A stretch of 64,000 bases of DNA. It comes from Lachnospiraceae bacterium EP-SM-12S-S03. Lineage in GTDB: Bacteria > Bacillota > Clostridia > Lachnospirales > Lachnospiraceae. Positions within the stretch are counted from its first letter, which is position 1; every line of letters begins with the position of its first letter. The translations under genes and the position numbers were made by a program. The stretch covers positions 1 to 64,000 of the forward strand of contig JAJBSL010000002.1 of assembly GCA_020540725.1 (NCBI GenBank). Reading direction: 5' to 3'. The notes beneath the pieces are model-generated. The model worked only from the letters and a program-made list of their open reading frames with translations. It was not told where the DNA came from and ran no database searches. Of this stretch, positions 52,118 to 60,379 are shown piece by piece.

Positions 52118-52525
52118 TTGTATGTTGTTACTACTTGGTTGACTCAATGGGGTTCTATGGCATTAGGAGATCAGGGCTACTCTCCAATTGAAATTCTTCG
52201 CTACTATTATGGAGACGATATGTACATCAATACAGCACAGGAAATTTCCGGAATTCCAGCATCTTGGCCAGGATATGACCTTAGCATCGGTGCTTCTGGT
52301 GATAAAGTGCGGCAAATGCAAAATCAATTGAATGTGATTTCCGGAGCATATCCTGCTCTCCAGAAGATTACTGCTGACGGAATATACGGTCAGGCAACTG
52401 CAAATGCTGTACGCGAATTCCAAAAAATTTTTGATTTGCCACAAACAGGCGTAGTAGATTATAAGACATGGTATAAAATTTCCCAAATATATGTGGGTGT
52501 CTCGCGAATTGCTGAACTCGTATAG
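52118..52525 (+). CDS. sleC: SleC 3' segment: PG-binding domain separated by the prophage
   Basis: From 52142 this frame encodes the missing 127 C-terminal residues of SleC: TQWGSMALGDQGYSPIEIL, then a peptidoglycan-binding domain (GASGDKVRQMQNQLN, DGIYGQATANAVREFQ). Codons before 52140 are phage. There is no ribosome binding site or good start, so this half is not expected to be expressed alone. After excision it would continue codon 294 of the 5' segment without any change of frame. Confidence 0.88.
   Translation: MYVVTTWLTQWGSMALGDQGYSPIEILRYYYGDDMYINTAQEISGIPASWPGYDLSIGASGDKVRQMQNQLNVISGAYPALQKITADGIYGQATANAVREFQKIFDLPQTGVVDYKTWYKISQIYVGVSRIAELV
52119..52160 (+). other. Right prophage attachment site (attR)
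   Basis: The crossover dinucleotide TG lies at 52140-52141. The phage arm 52119-52138 is an inverted repeat partner (17/20) of 13381-13400, and the two arms around TTGA give TTGG-TTGA-CCAA at the centre of attP. Sequence from 52142 is sleC. Confidence 0.85.
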
Positions 52526-52536
52526 CAAATTTATAG

Positions 52537-52567
52537 GGGACAGGGCATTTTCAAAAAGGGACAGGGC
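52537..52567 (+). repeat. Two GGGACAGGGC direct repeats
   Basis: GGGACAGGGC occurs twice about 21 bases apart between the end of sleC and the long palindrome. Such boxes next to GGGGAC palindromes recall REP-like elements mobilised by IS200-type transposases; none is encoded here. Confidence 0.5.
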
Positions 52568-52573
52568 AAAACT

Positions 52574-52618
52574 CAATTGGGGACGTAGTAAAATTGAATT
52601 TTACTACGTCCCCAATTG
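52574..52618. repeat. Perfect 45-bp palindrome between sleC and rseP
   Basis: Two 22-base arms (52574-52595 and 52597-52618) are perfect inverse complements around a single G. It abuts the stop codon of rseP. It may stop both convergent transcripts or be a REP-like mobile repeat. Confidence 0.8.
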
Positions 52619-53644
52619 TTAAAATAATCGCTGCAAATCATTATACATTACAAATATCATCAATCCAAAAAGCGCAATTAATCCGATAAAATGCACCATA
52701 CCTTCTTTCTCTGGTGGTACTCTTTTACCACGGATTGCTTCTACAAAAAGAAATACAAGTCTTCCACCATCAAGTGCCGGTATTGGAAGTAAGTTCATTA
52801 CTCCCAGGTTAGCCGACAGGAGAATAGATAAATTCAAAAACGCAAGTACCACAGACGATACTCCATATTGAATGTTTGTATCATAAGCTTGCTCCACCAC
52901 ATCCACTATTCCGACTGGTCCAGATAGCTGATCCAATCCAACCACTCCTGTAAACAGCATTTTTAAGCTTTCTATCGTATAATCAATCCAAAATTTCACC
53001 TCATAGGCCCCATATTGAAGAGCCGTAAATGCATTTGCCTTTTGATATTCCTTCTGTGTAATACCAATCAAATATCCACCCGAATCACTTTTCCTTGGTG
53101 TCAGAGACACTTTATAGTCTTTCCCGTTACGTTCATATTTCAATTCCATTTTTTCTCCAGGATGAAACTGATTATAAGCCGAAATCTCACGGAAAATATG
53201 AATATTTTTATTATTGATTTCTTTAATTACATCACCTTGCTGAAGTCCTGCTTCTTCTGCCGCTGAATTCTCCAGTACCGTATTGATAACCGGCTTATCA
53301 TAGCCAAGCCATGAAACCACGATCACGGATAAGATGAAGGCTAAAATGAAGTTGAAGATTGGTCCTGCTGCAATGACAGATATTCTTGCCCACACAGATT
53401 TACTGTTAAAGCTTCCTTCACTTAAATCATCTACTTCATCTTCTCCCATCATACACGCTCCGCCGATCGGAAGAAGACGAATAGAGTATGTTGTCTCTTT
53501 CCCCTTCTTTTTCACAAGAACAGGTCCCATTCCTATACAAAATTCTTCCACATAAATTCCATTTTTTCTTGCAAGAAGAAAATGTCCTAACTCATGAAAA
53601 AATACAATAAAACTAAATAATAACAGTGCGAGAATAATTCCCAT
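52619..53644 (-). CDS. rseP: Site-2 protease RseP
   Basis: Predicted 341-residue intramembrane zinc metalloprotease that cleaves membrane-anchored anti-sigma factors and signal peptides. HELGHFLLARKNG supplies the zinc histidines and catalytic glutamate, a PDZ domain occupies about 115-185, and LLPIPALDGGRLVF holds the third ligand. Four transmembrane segments are visible. It is the last gene of the pyrH operon, three bases after dxr. Confidence 0.95.
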   Translation of the reverse strand: MGIILALLLFSFIVFFHELGHFLLARKNGIYVEEFCIGMGPVLVKKKGKETTYSIRLLPIGGACMMGEDEVDDLSEGSFNSKSVWARISVIAAGPIFNFILAFILSVIVVSWLGYDKPVINTVLENSAAEEAGLQQGDVIKEINNKNIHIFREISAYNQFHPGEKMELKYERNGKDYKVSLTPRKSDSGGYLIGITQKEYQKANAFTALQYGAYEVKFWIDYTIESLKMLFTGVVGLDQLSGPVGIVDVVEQAYDTNIQYGVSSVVLAFLNLSILLSANLGVMNLLPIPALDGGRLVFLFVEAIRGKRVPPEKEGMVHFIGLIALFGLMIFVMYNDLQRLF

Positions 53645-53647
53645 GGA

Positions 53648-54790
53648 CTACCACCTGCTTTCTATCTGCTCATATACTTCTCTTTCTGTCTCTAATATTT
53701 CTTCCACAGATGGATGTAAAATATTCTCGTGATTCCTCATACATGTCTCAATGATTTCCGGAATCTCAAGATATCTTATCTTACGATCAAGAAACTTCTG
53801 TACTGCCCGTTCATTGGCCGCATTAAATACTGTCGGAAGGCTTCCCCCTTCTCTTCCCGCTTCAAATGCAAGACGGAGACCGTAGAACGTCTCCATATCC
53901 GGCTCTTCGAATGTAATCTCAGTTAATTTGCAAAAATCCAATCGCTCTCCCGGAAGATATCTTCTCTCCGGGTAGTAAAGCGCATACTGAATTGGTAATT
54001 TCATATCTGGCGTACCAAGTTGCGCGATCACGGCACCATCTACATATTCCACCATAGAATGAATGATGCTCTTCGGCTGTACAACAACCTGAATCTGATC
54101 CACTGTCACATCAAACAACCATTTCGCCTCGATCACTTCCAGCCCTTTGTTTACCATAGTCGAAGAATCAATCGTGATTTTCCTTCCCATTTCCCAATTT
54201 GGATGTTTCAGAGCATCCTCCACCTGAATATTTTGGAGTTCTTTCCTTTTTCTTCCACGGAATGGTCCGCCGGAAGCCGTTAGTAAAATCTTGTGAAGTG
54301 CCTTTTCCTGTCCGCCTTGCAGTGATTGAAAAATTGCACTGTGTTCACTGTCCACCGGAAGAATTGGTACTCCATATTCCTTAGCCAAAGGCATAATAAT
54401 ATGTCCTGCTGTTACAAGAGTTTCCTTATTAGCAAGGGCAATCTTCTTCTTCGCTTTAATCGCCGCAATTGTCGGACGAATCCCGATCATACCTACAACT
54501 GCAGTTACGAGAATCTCCATCTCCGGAATAACAGACACTTCCAAAAGTCCTTCCATTCCAGACACAACTTTCACATTTAGGTCTGTCACTTTATCACGGA
54601 GTTCTTTCGCCTTTTCCTCTGTCCATACAGCCACGATTTTCGGCATAAACTCTCGAATCTGCTTTTCCAAAAGCGCAATGTTATTGGCTGCTGCAAGCCC
54701 GAGCACTTCTATATCTTTTTGTTCTCTCACAATCTCCAATGTCTGGGTACCAATAGAGCCTGTCGAACCCAAAATTGCTATTTTCTTCAT
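53648..54790 (-). CDS. dxr: 1-deoxy-D-xylulose 5-phosphate reductoisomerase
   Basis: Predicted 380-residue NADPH-dependent enzyme making methylerythritol phosphate, the committed step of non-mevalonate isoprenoid synthesis. GSTGSIGTQTLEIV is the nucleotide-binding loop; ALANKETLVTAG, PVDSEHSAIFQSL and TIDSSTMVNKGLEVIEA hold metal and substrate residues. It lies between cdsA and rseP; its product route feeds UppS in the same operon. Confidence 0.97.
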   Translation of the reverse strand: MKKIAILGSTGSIGTQTLEIVREQKDIEVLGLAAANNIALLEKQIREFMPKIVAVWTEEKAKELRDKVTDLNVKVVSGMEGLLEVSVIPEMEILVTAVVGMIGIRPTIAAIKAKKKIALANKETLVTAGHIIMPLAKEYGVPILPVDSEHSAIFQSLQGGQEKALHKILLTASGGPFRGRKRKELQNIQVEDALKHPNWEMGRKITIDSSTMVNKGLEVIEAKWLFDVTVDQIQVVVQPKSIIHSMVEYVDGAVIAQLGTPDMKLPIQYALYYPERRYLPGERLDFCKLTEITFEEPDMETFYGLRLAFEAGREGGSLPTVFNAANERAVQKFLDRKIRYLEIPEIIETCMRNHENILHPSVEEILETEREVYEQIESRW

Positions 54791-54802
54791 AAAATTCCCT
54801 CT

Positions 54803-55612
54803 TTATCCAATCAAAAATACTGATAGGTAATAAATAATCGGTGCCGTAAAAATCACACTATCAAATCGGTCAAGAATTCCACCATGTCCAGGAATCAGAT
54901 GACCATAATCTTTGATGTTATGATTTCTCTTAATAGCAGATGCAGCTAAATCTCCCACCTGTGAAATCATAGATCCAACCCCACAGATAATTGCATAGTG
55001 CAGAACATTTGCATTTACACCACTCGCAAATCTATTAACCGCAAGCGCATAAACCGCTCCTAAAAGAGCTGCTCCTACTACACCACCAATTCCACCTTCA
55101 ATGGATTTTTTCGGACTAAGTACTGGAGCCATCTTATGTTTTCCAATTAACATACCTACACAGTACGCACAAGTGTCACTCCCCCAGGAGCACAGAAACA
55201 CAAGCCATACGAGAAATGCTCCCTGAGCGAGCATTCGCGTACGGTATACATAAGAAAGCATAACCGTTACATAAAACAAACCGAAATAAACCACCATAAT
55301 CTGTTCTGCCTTATATTCTGGAAATGTAAATACATACACCGCCATCAGTATGATCAGGAACCCGATTGCTGTCATGGCAAACCAATCTTCCATTCCGGAA
55401 CCAAAAATCAGCAGACAATAATATACTACCGCGGCAAACATTCCTACAATCCCTGGAAGTTTATTCTGCACCTTTGCAATCTGATACAGTTCATGCATTC
55501 CTTTCAAACTGATCAAACAAAGGACTGCCGCCAAAACAAATCCCCCCGGAATGATCGTTGCCAAGGCAATGAGCACCAGCAAAATTCCACTCAATAATCT
55601 CGTCTTAAACAC
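54803..55612 (-). CDS. cdsA: Phosphatidate cytidylyltransferase
   Basis: Predicted 269-residue membrane enzyme making CDP-diacylglycerol from phosphatidate and CTP, the precursor for PssA and other phospholipid enzymes. Eight or so hydrophobic segments and the C-terminal signature SQVGDLAASAIKRNHNIKDY-GHLIPGHGGILDRFDS (shown in two parts) are present. The start overlaps the uppS stop by one base. Confidence 0.96.
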   Translation of the reverse strand: MFKTRLLSGILLVLIALATIIPGGFVLAAVLCLISLKGMHELYQIAKVQNKLPGIVGMFAAVVYYCLLIFGSGMEDWFAMTAIGFLIILMAVYVFTFPEYKAEQIMVVYFGLFYVTVMLSYVYRTRMLAQGAFLVWLVFLCSWGSDTCAYCVGMLIGKHKMAPVLSPKKSIEGGIGGVVGAALLGAVYALAVNRFASGVNANVLHYAIICGVGSMISQVGDLAASAIKRNHNIKDYGHLIPGHGGILDRFDSVIFTAPIIYYLSVFLIG

Positions 55613-56322
55613 TACTCTTCCTCCTTCGATCCCCCGAACCGTCTTTCTCTTCTATTATAATGTTCAATAGCTTTTTTTAATTCTTCTTTTGTAAAATCCG
55701 GCCAAAGAACATCGGTAAAATAAAACTCCGTATACGCAAGCTGCCATAACAAGTAATTCGATAATCTGAGTTCGCCGCTTGTACGAATCAAAAGATCCGG
55801 ATCCGGAATATCATGCGTATCCAAATAGCCTTCAAACATTTCTTCTGAAATGTCCTCACTTTTTACTTTTCCTGCTTCACAGTCTTTGGCAAGCCTTCGG
55901 ATTGCCCGAATCATCTCATCTCTGCTGCCATAATTCAATGCAATCTGAAAATTCAGACCATCATTATTGATGGTAGCTGCCTCCAGTTCTTCTATTCTGG
56001 TTCTGATATCCTCATCAAGCTTTGTTTTATCTCCAATCACCCGCACTTTCATCCGGTTTTTCTCCGCAGTCTTCAGACAGGTTTTCATGTAATTTCTCAA
56101 AAGCTTCATCAGTGCATCCACTTCATTCTTCGGTCTATTCCAGTTCTCTGTAGAAAACGCATAGACTGTCAAATATTTTACTCCCATCTTATAGGCATCT
56201 TCACAGATACGCTCCACATTTTTACTTCCCTGCGCATGTCCGTAATTCCTCGGCATTCCTTTCGCTTTCGCCCAACGGCCATTTCCGTCTAAAATGATCG
56301 CAATATGCTGTGGTACATTCAT
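55612..56322 (-). CDS. uppS: Undecaprenyl diphosphate synthase (isoprenyl transferase)
   Basis: Predicted 236-residue cytoplasmic cis-prenyltransferase supplying the lipid carrier for cell-wall synthesis. The N-terminal HIAIILDGNGRWAKAKG contains the metal-binding D12, RNYGHAQGSKN follows, and the C-terminal RTSGELRLSNYLLWQ and AYTEFYF motifs are intact. A terminator-like hairpin lies between frr and this gene. Confidence 0.97.
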   Translation of the reverse strand: MNVPQHIAIILDGNGRWAKAKGMPRNYGHAQGSKNVERICEDAYKMGVKYLTVYAFSTENWNRPKNEVDALMKLLRNYMKTCLKTAEKNRMKVRVIGDKTKLDEDIRTRIEELEAATINNDGLNFQIALNYGSRDEMIRAIRRLAKDCEAGKVKSEDISEEMFEGYLDTHDIPDPDLLIRTSGELRLSNYLLWQLAYTEFYFTDVLWPDFTKEELKKAIEHYNRRERRFGGSKEEE

Positions 56323-56344
56323 AATTTATCCTCCCTGTACAATA

Positions 56345-56374
56345 AAGAAAGGGCGACTCATTTCCCGCCCCTTC
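56345..56374 (-). terminator. Attenuator-like hairpin between frr and uppS
   Basis: On minus AAGGGGCG pairs with CGCCCTT (one bulged G), followed by TCTTTATTG. It probably terminates part of the transcripts, giving more PyrH and Frr than downstream products. Confidence 0.55.
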
Positions 56375-56401
56375 TTCATTCCATTTTGAATTCTGCAGTG
56401 G

Positions 56402-56953
56402 CTATACAGTCATAACTTCTTTTGACTTCTCATCCACTAATTTTTCAATATCCTTAATATACTTATCCGTAATTTTCTGTAATTCATCTTCCAGATCTTT
56501 GATCTCATCCTCGGAAACTTCTGTTCCTTTTAATTTTTTAAATGCATCGTTACCATCACGGCGGATATTGCGAACCGCAACTTTGGCACCTTCACCTTTT
56601 TTCTTTACATCTTTTACAAGCTCTTTTCTTCGCTCCTCTGTAAGTTCAGGGAATATAAGACGTACAGTACTTCCGTCATTTGTAGGATTGATTCCGATAT
56701 CCGACACAAGGATTGCTTTCTCGATTTCCTTTAACATAGATTTTTCCCATGGCTGAATCTGAATCATACGAGCTTCCGGTACGGATACATTTGCAACCTG
56801 CTGAATTGGTGTCGGCATTCCATAATAATCTACAGTTAATTTATCAAGCACATGCGGATTTGCACGTCCTGCCCGGATTGTCTGCAGTTCTGCCGCAAGG
56901 CTGTTGTAAGATTTTGTCATTTTCTCATCAAATGGAATGATTCTTTCTTTCAT
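56402..56953 (-). CDS. frr: Ribosome recycling factor
   Basis: Predicted 183-residue cytoplasmic factor that splits post-termination ribosomes with EF-G. ELQTIRAGRANPHVLDKL, the YYGMPTPIQQVANVSVPEAR loop and RKELVKDVKKKGEGAKVAVRN-IRRDG are diagnostic, and the length is typical. It follows pyrH by 27 bases in the usual order. Confidence 0.98.
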   Translation of the reverse strand: MKERIIPFDEKMTKSYNSLAAELQTIRAGRANPHVLDKLTVDYYGMPTPIQQVANVSVPEARMIQIQPWEKSMLKEIEKAILVSDIGINPTNDGSTVRLIFPELTEERRKELVKDVKKKGEGAKVAVRNIRRDGNDAFKKLKGTEVSEDEIKDLEDELQKITDKYIKDIEKLVDEKSKEVMTV

Positions 56954-56980
56954 AATATATGTCCTCTGCTTTCTCTTTAT

Positions 56981-57676
56981 TTATACAGTTACCTTCGTAC
57001 CTGTAAAAGTTCCTGTCATTGTCTCTACGATGCTGTTCTTTTCATTGAGTCCGAATACAAGCATCGGCATCTTATTTTCCATACAAAGAATGGATGCTGC
57101 AAGGTCTACCGCTCCAAGTCTTTGGTCTATCGTTTCCTGAATTGTAATCTCATCATACTTCTTTGCATTCGGATTCAACTTCGGATCACTGTCATAAATG
57201 CCGTCAATAGCTTTCGCAAGAAGCATTGCATCCGCCTCGATTTCTATCGCACGTAATACGGCACCTGTATCCGTTGAGAAGTATGGATGTCCTGTTCCAC
57301 CTGCAAAGAAAATCACTTTACCATCATTCAAAGCTTCTACTGCAGCATCTTTAGAAAATAAGCTTGTGAAAGCGCCGCATGTAAATGGTGTAAACACTTC
57401 CGTCTTCATTCCCACATGTCGGAAAATCTCTGACACATAAATACAGTTCATTACTGTGGCAAGCATTCCGATCTGGTCTGCTTTTGTACGGTCGATCGTC
57501 TCACTTGTACGACCTCTCCAAAAGTTACCGCCACCTGTTACGATTGCAACTTGAATTCCAGAATCCACAATCTGCTTCACCTGATTTGCAACTCCGATAC
57601 ATGTAGCCTCATCAAAGCCTGTTTTTTTATCACCTGCCAAAGCTTCCCCGCTCAGCTTTAATAACACTCTTTTCAT
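56981..57676 (-). CDS. pyrH: Uridylate kinase
   Basis: Predicted 231-residue UMP kinase of the amino-acid kinase fold. VLLKLSGEALAG, VTGGGNFWRGR and FAGGTGHPYFSTDTGAVLRA are family motifs. It is the first gene of the operon; GAGGAG lies before the ATG and a promoter is visible upstream. Confidence 0.97.
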   Translation of the reverse strand: MKRVLLKLSGEALAGDKKTGFDEATCIGVANQVKQIVDSGIQVAIVTGGGNFWRGRTSETIDRTKADQIGMLATVMNCIYVSEIFRHVGMKTEVFTPFTCGAFTSLFSKDAAVEALNDGKVIFFAGGTGHPYFSTDTGAVLRAIEIEADAMLLAKAIDGIYDSDPKLNPNAKKYDEITIQETIDQRLGAVDLAASILCMENKMPMLVFGLNEKNSIVETMTGTFTGTKVTV

Positions 57677-57720
57677 AAGTTTCTCCTCAATTTGTTTTTC
57701 ATATTAATTTATATAGATTA

Positions 57721-57750
57721 ATTATACCATATCTTTTTTGTGTTCTACAA
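57721..57750 (-). promoter_or_regulatory. Promoter of the pyrH-rseP operon
   Basis: On minus TTGTAG (57750-57745), 18 bases, TATAAT (57726-57721), about 45 bases before the pyrH start codon. Confidence 0.55.
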
Positions 57751-57774
57751 GTACCAATCGCAAATTGAGCAATC

Positions 57775-58647
57775 TTATCCTTTTCTTATACTTTCACCAA
57801 TTTTCCCACCCATGTGTACAAGTGTCTCATACAATCGTTGTGTATTCATCAAAATGTCCCGATCCGGTCTTACCCTATCCTTCTCAGTAAGAAGAATAAT
57901 CGTGGATCCTCCAAAGGCAAAGTTGCCTTTTTCCTCCCCTCTTCTCACTAGTCCTTCCTGTCTATGATTTTCAATCTTTCCAACCAAAAGGGCGCCGACT
58001 TCCATGATAAGTACATCCCCAAATTCCTCCGTACGAAGAACCGCATACTCTCTCGTATTCTCCTTATAAATAGGATATCTGTCATTGGCAACTGGATTTA
58101 CGGTATGGAAAACACCCGGAATCCTTCTTACTGTGGATTGCAGACCGTCCGCCACATAACAATACCTGTGATAATCTTCCACGGACAATCGAAAGATCCA
58201 CGCATATCCTCCTCGGTATTTTACAGAAAGTTTCTGATCCCGTAAAAGTTCTTCCACCGTATACCATGTATGTTTGATCAAAAACCTACTGTCATCCAAA
58301 ATCGGATAGACCGTAAGCTTTCCGTCACAAGGGCTGATCCATATATTTTTTTCCATAAGAATATGTCTGGCATCTGAGGTGAACTTTCTCGTAAAGAAGT
58401 CATTGTAGGAGCAAAACTTTTTCTTTTCACATAACGACAAATCTATCCGATTTGCTTTCACAAACACGGGTACCAGCCAAACAGAACATTTACTGTCAAG
58501 TATTTTCCCTATCGCTTTTGAAATCCAAGGTCTTATAAGAATTCCGATCAACAGCCTTCCGCATACACACCCATACAACTTGGAAAGCAATCTGTCCTGA
58601 ACACCCTGTTTTCCTTTTATATTTCCATCTCTGTCTTTATATACCAT
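57775..58647 (-). CDS. psd: Phosphatidylserine decarboxylase
   Basis: Predicted 290-residue proenzyme that converts phosphatidylserine to phosphatidylethanolamine. SYNDFFTRKF, the SPCDGKLTVYPI segment and VEDYHRYCYVADG are type-II Psd features, and the pyruvoyl cleavage site is FGGST in the C-terminal part. It follows pssA by 41 bases, so the two give a complete PE pathway from the CdsA product. Confidence 0.94.
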   Translation of the reverse strand: MVYKDRDGNIKGKQGVQDRLLSKLYGCVCGRLLIGILIRPWISKAIGKILDSKCSVWLVPVFVKANRIDLSLCEKKKFCSYNDFFTRKFTSDARHILMEKNIWISPCDGKLTVYPILDDSRFLIKHTWYTVEELLRDQKLSVKYRGGYAWIFRLSVEDYHRYCYVADGLQSTVRRIPGVFHTVNPVANDRYPIYKENTREYAVLRTEEFGDVLIMEVGALLVGKIENHRQEGLVRRGEEKGNFAFGGSTIILLTEKDRVRPDRDILMNTQRLYETLVHMGGKIGESIRKG

Positions 58648-58688
58648 AACTATTCCTCATAAATGCACAATGTAATTGGTAGTTTCGG

Positions 58689-59306
58689 CTAAATGATATG
58701 CAAAATCCGCAACACTGCCAGCCCAACACAAACTACAAGAAGTGCCAGCACTCTATTTCCCGGTTTCTTTAATTTGAAGCGGAATATCATAAGAAATGCC
58801 ATCACAAACATAATAAGTTGTATGATCAGACCGAATGCCAATCCAAAATAAGGTTTCAAGAGACACGCAATCGGCAGTACGATCGCAATAGTTGTAATCG
58901 GAAGCCCTTCATAATAAACTCTTGCCTCCTCCGTCTCATTCTGTCTTTTTTCTTCCATCACATTAAAATAACCAAGGCGGATCACCGACGCAAGACAGTA
59001 AAACGCAAGGATCAATCTCCCCGACACACTTCTCATTCCACTGCTATAACATAAGACAACCGGGAACGCGCCAAAACATACCATATCGCAGAGTGAATCG
59101 ATCTGAATCCCAAACCGTTTTTCATCCTCCGTACGGTTTTTCATTGCCCGGGCAATTTTCCCATCAAACATATCGCAAAGTCCGGAAAACGCAAGACAAA
59201 ATATGGCAAGTTTATATCTCCCGCTTACCGCAAATGTCATTCCCATCACAGATGAAACCAAACCTATATAAGTCAAAATCACTGAATAATTATAATATCC
59301 TAACAT
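58689..59306 (-). CDS. pssA: CDP-diacylglycerol-serine O-phosphatidyltransferase
   Basis: Predicted 205-residue membrane enzyme. The CDP-alcohol phosphatidyltransferase motif D-G-x2-A-R-x-G-x3-D-x3-D is present in FDGKIARAMKNRT and GIQIDSLCDMVCFG. Six hydrophobic segments. It produces the substrate of Psd encoded next to it. Confidence 0.93.
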   Translation of the reverse strand: MLGYYNYSVILTYIGLVSSVMGMTFAVSGRYKLAIFCLAFSGLCDMFDGKIARAMKNRTEDEKRFGIQIDSLCDMVCFGAFPVVLCYSSGMRSVSGRLILAFYCLASVIRLGYFNVMEEKRQNETEEARVYYEGLPITTIAIVLPIACLLKPYFGLAFGLIIQLIMFVMAFLMIFRFKLKKPGNRVLALLVVCVGLAVLRILHII

Positions 59307-59353
59307 AACTTTCCTCTTTTCCTATTACTTTTTCTTTTGAAGACAAACACATT

Positions 59354-60379
59354 TTAGCTTTTTTGTGGTTTTATGGTAAACTGAGCCACAACCGTCATGG
59401 CAGCACTTATAAAAAGCTGCGCATAATATCCAAGCCCTCTGCTTAAGAGCATTCCCGGAAGCAGAAACTTTGCGCCAAACACAGGTACAAATATAGTAAG
59501 GAACAGTTTTTCACTGATTCCCATTCCTCCCGGGAGTGGAAGCATATCCACCGAAATCGAGATGACTGCCTGTAAAAGAACAATATCAAATATGGATTTC
59601 CCCGAAAGCCCAAACGCAAGATAAACAAAATATGTTGTCAAAAACAATGCTGTTCTCTGTAAAAATGTAATGCCAAATACATACAAGATGACTTTTACGT
59701 GTTCCTTGAAAAATGCTGCCGTATTGTTATAAAGTTCCATAGAATTTTCCAAACTCAGCATCCTTTCTTTCTTATGCTTCAAAAAGTGCAAACCTTCTAG
59801 AATTCTTAGACTTTTCATCATAATCGTCTTGGCAAACATTGGATGAAAAACAAGGATCAGCATTACTCCAACGCAAAACACATTCAGAAGTATTCCAAGA
59901 TAAAACACCGTCCGTATATGCATCAGGTATTCCCTGATAAACCCTTGCCCAAACAAAATAACCGCCACACCAATCACAACAAGTACAAGTTTGTAAGTAA
60001 TCGTTACAATCATCAGAACAAGCGTTGATACCGGGATTGGAATATTTTTCTTCCTCATATAGTAGATCTGCATCGGCTGTCCGCCACTTGCCGACGGTGT
60101 AATACAGCTAAAGAAAAAACCAATGGATGAAAACAGAAAACACGTTCTCTTCTTTAAACGGATAGAAAGAGTCCTCATCAGATAATAAATGATAACAGAC
60201 TCTCCCCAGATAAAAAATATAACACATAGAATCCCAAGAAAAAGATACATTGGATCGGCGTGTTTCATTATTGAAAAAACTTCTGTAATATCCTCTCCTT
60301 TGAATACCCCGTATACCGTCAGCCCAAATACGAGAAAAAGAAAAACGACATTACATACATTCTTTTTCACATCTCTCAT
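59354..60379 (-). CDS. Lysylphosphatidylglycerol synthase TM-type (UPF0104) membrane protein
   Basis: Predicted 341-residue protein with eight or more transmembrane segments. The text FFFSCITPSASGGQPMQIYYM and LPLPGGMGISEKLFL is typical of the flippase-like domain of MprF and its stand-alone relatives. There is no aminoacyl-transferase domain, so it probably moves or protects a lipid instead of charging it. The ATG at 60379 has AAAGGG upstream and overlaps the end of the PAP2 gene. Confidence 0.85.
   Translation of the reverse strand: MRDVKKNVCNVVFLFLVFGLTVYGVFKGEDITEVFSIMKHADPMYLFLGILCVIFFIWGESVIIYYLMRTLSIRLKKRTCFLFSSIGFFFSCITPSASGGQPMQIYYMRKKNIPIPVSTLVLMIVTITYKLVLVVIGVAVILFGQGFIREYLMHIRTVFYLGILLNVFCVGVMLILVFHPMFAKTIMMKSLRILEGLHFLKHKKERMLSLENSMELYNNTAAFFKEHVKVILYVFGITFLQRTALFLTTYFVYLAFGLSGKSIFDIVLLQAVISISVDMLPLPGGMGISEKLFLTIFVPVFGAKFLLPGMLLSRGLGYYAQLFISAAMTVVAQFTIKPQKS

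Larger units (their letters stand above)
13378..52141. mobile_element. Complete siphovirus prophage integrated in sleC
   Basis: About 38.8 kb bounded by the two att sites. It carries a serine integrase at the right end on plus, an immunity switch, recombination and replication genes, terminase, head, connector and long-tail genes, holin and endolysin, nearly all structural genes being on minus. There is no tail sheath gene, so a non-contractile tail is inferred. All core modules appear intact, with one truncated methyltransferase (40111-40395) as the clear lesion. Several non-essential genes carry their own promoters, as expected of lysogenic cargo. Confidence 0.95.
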
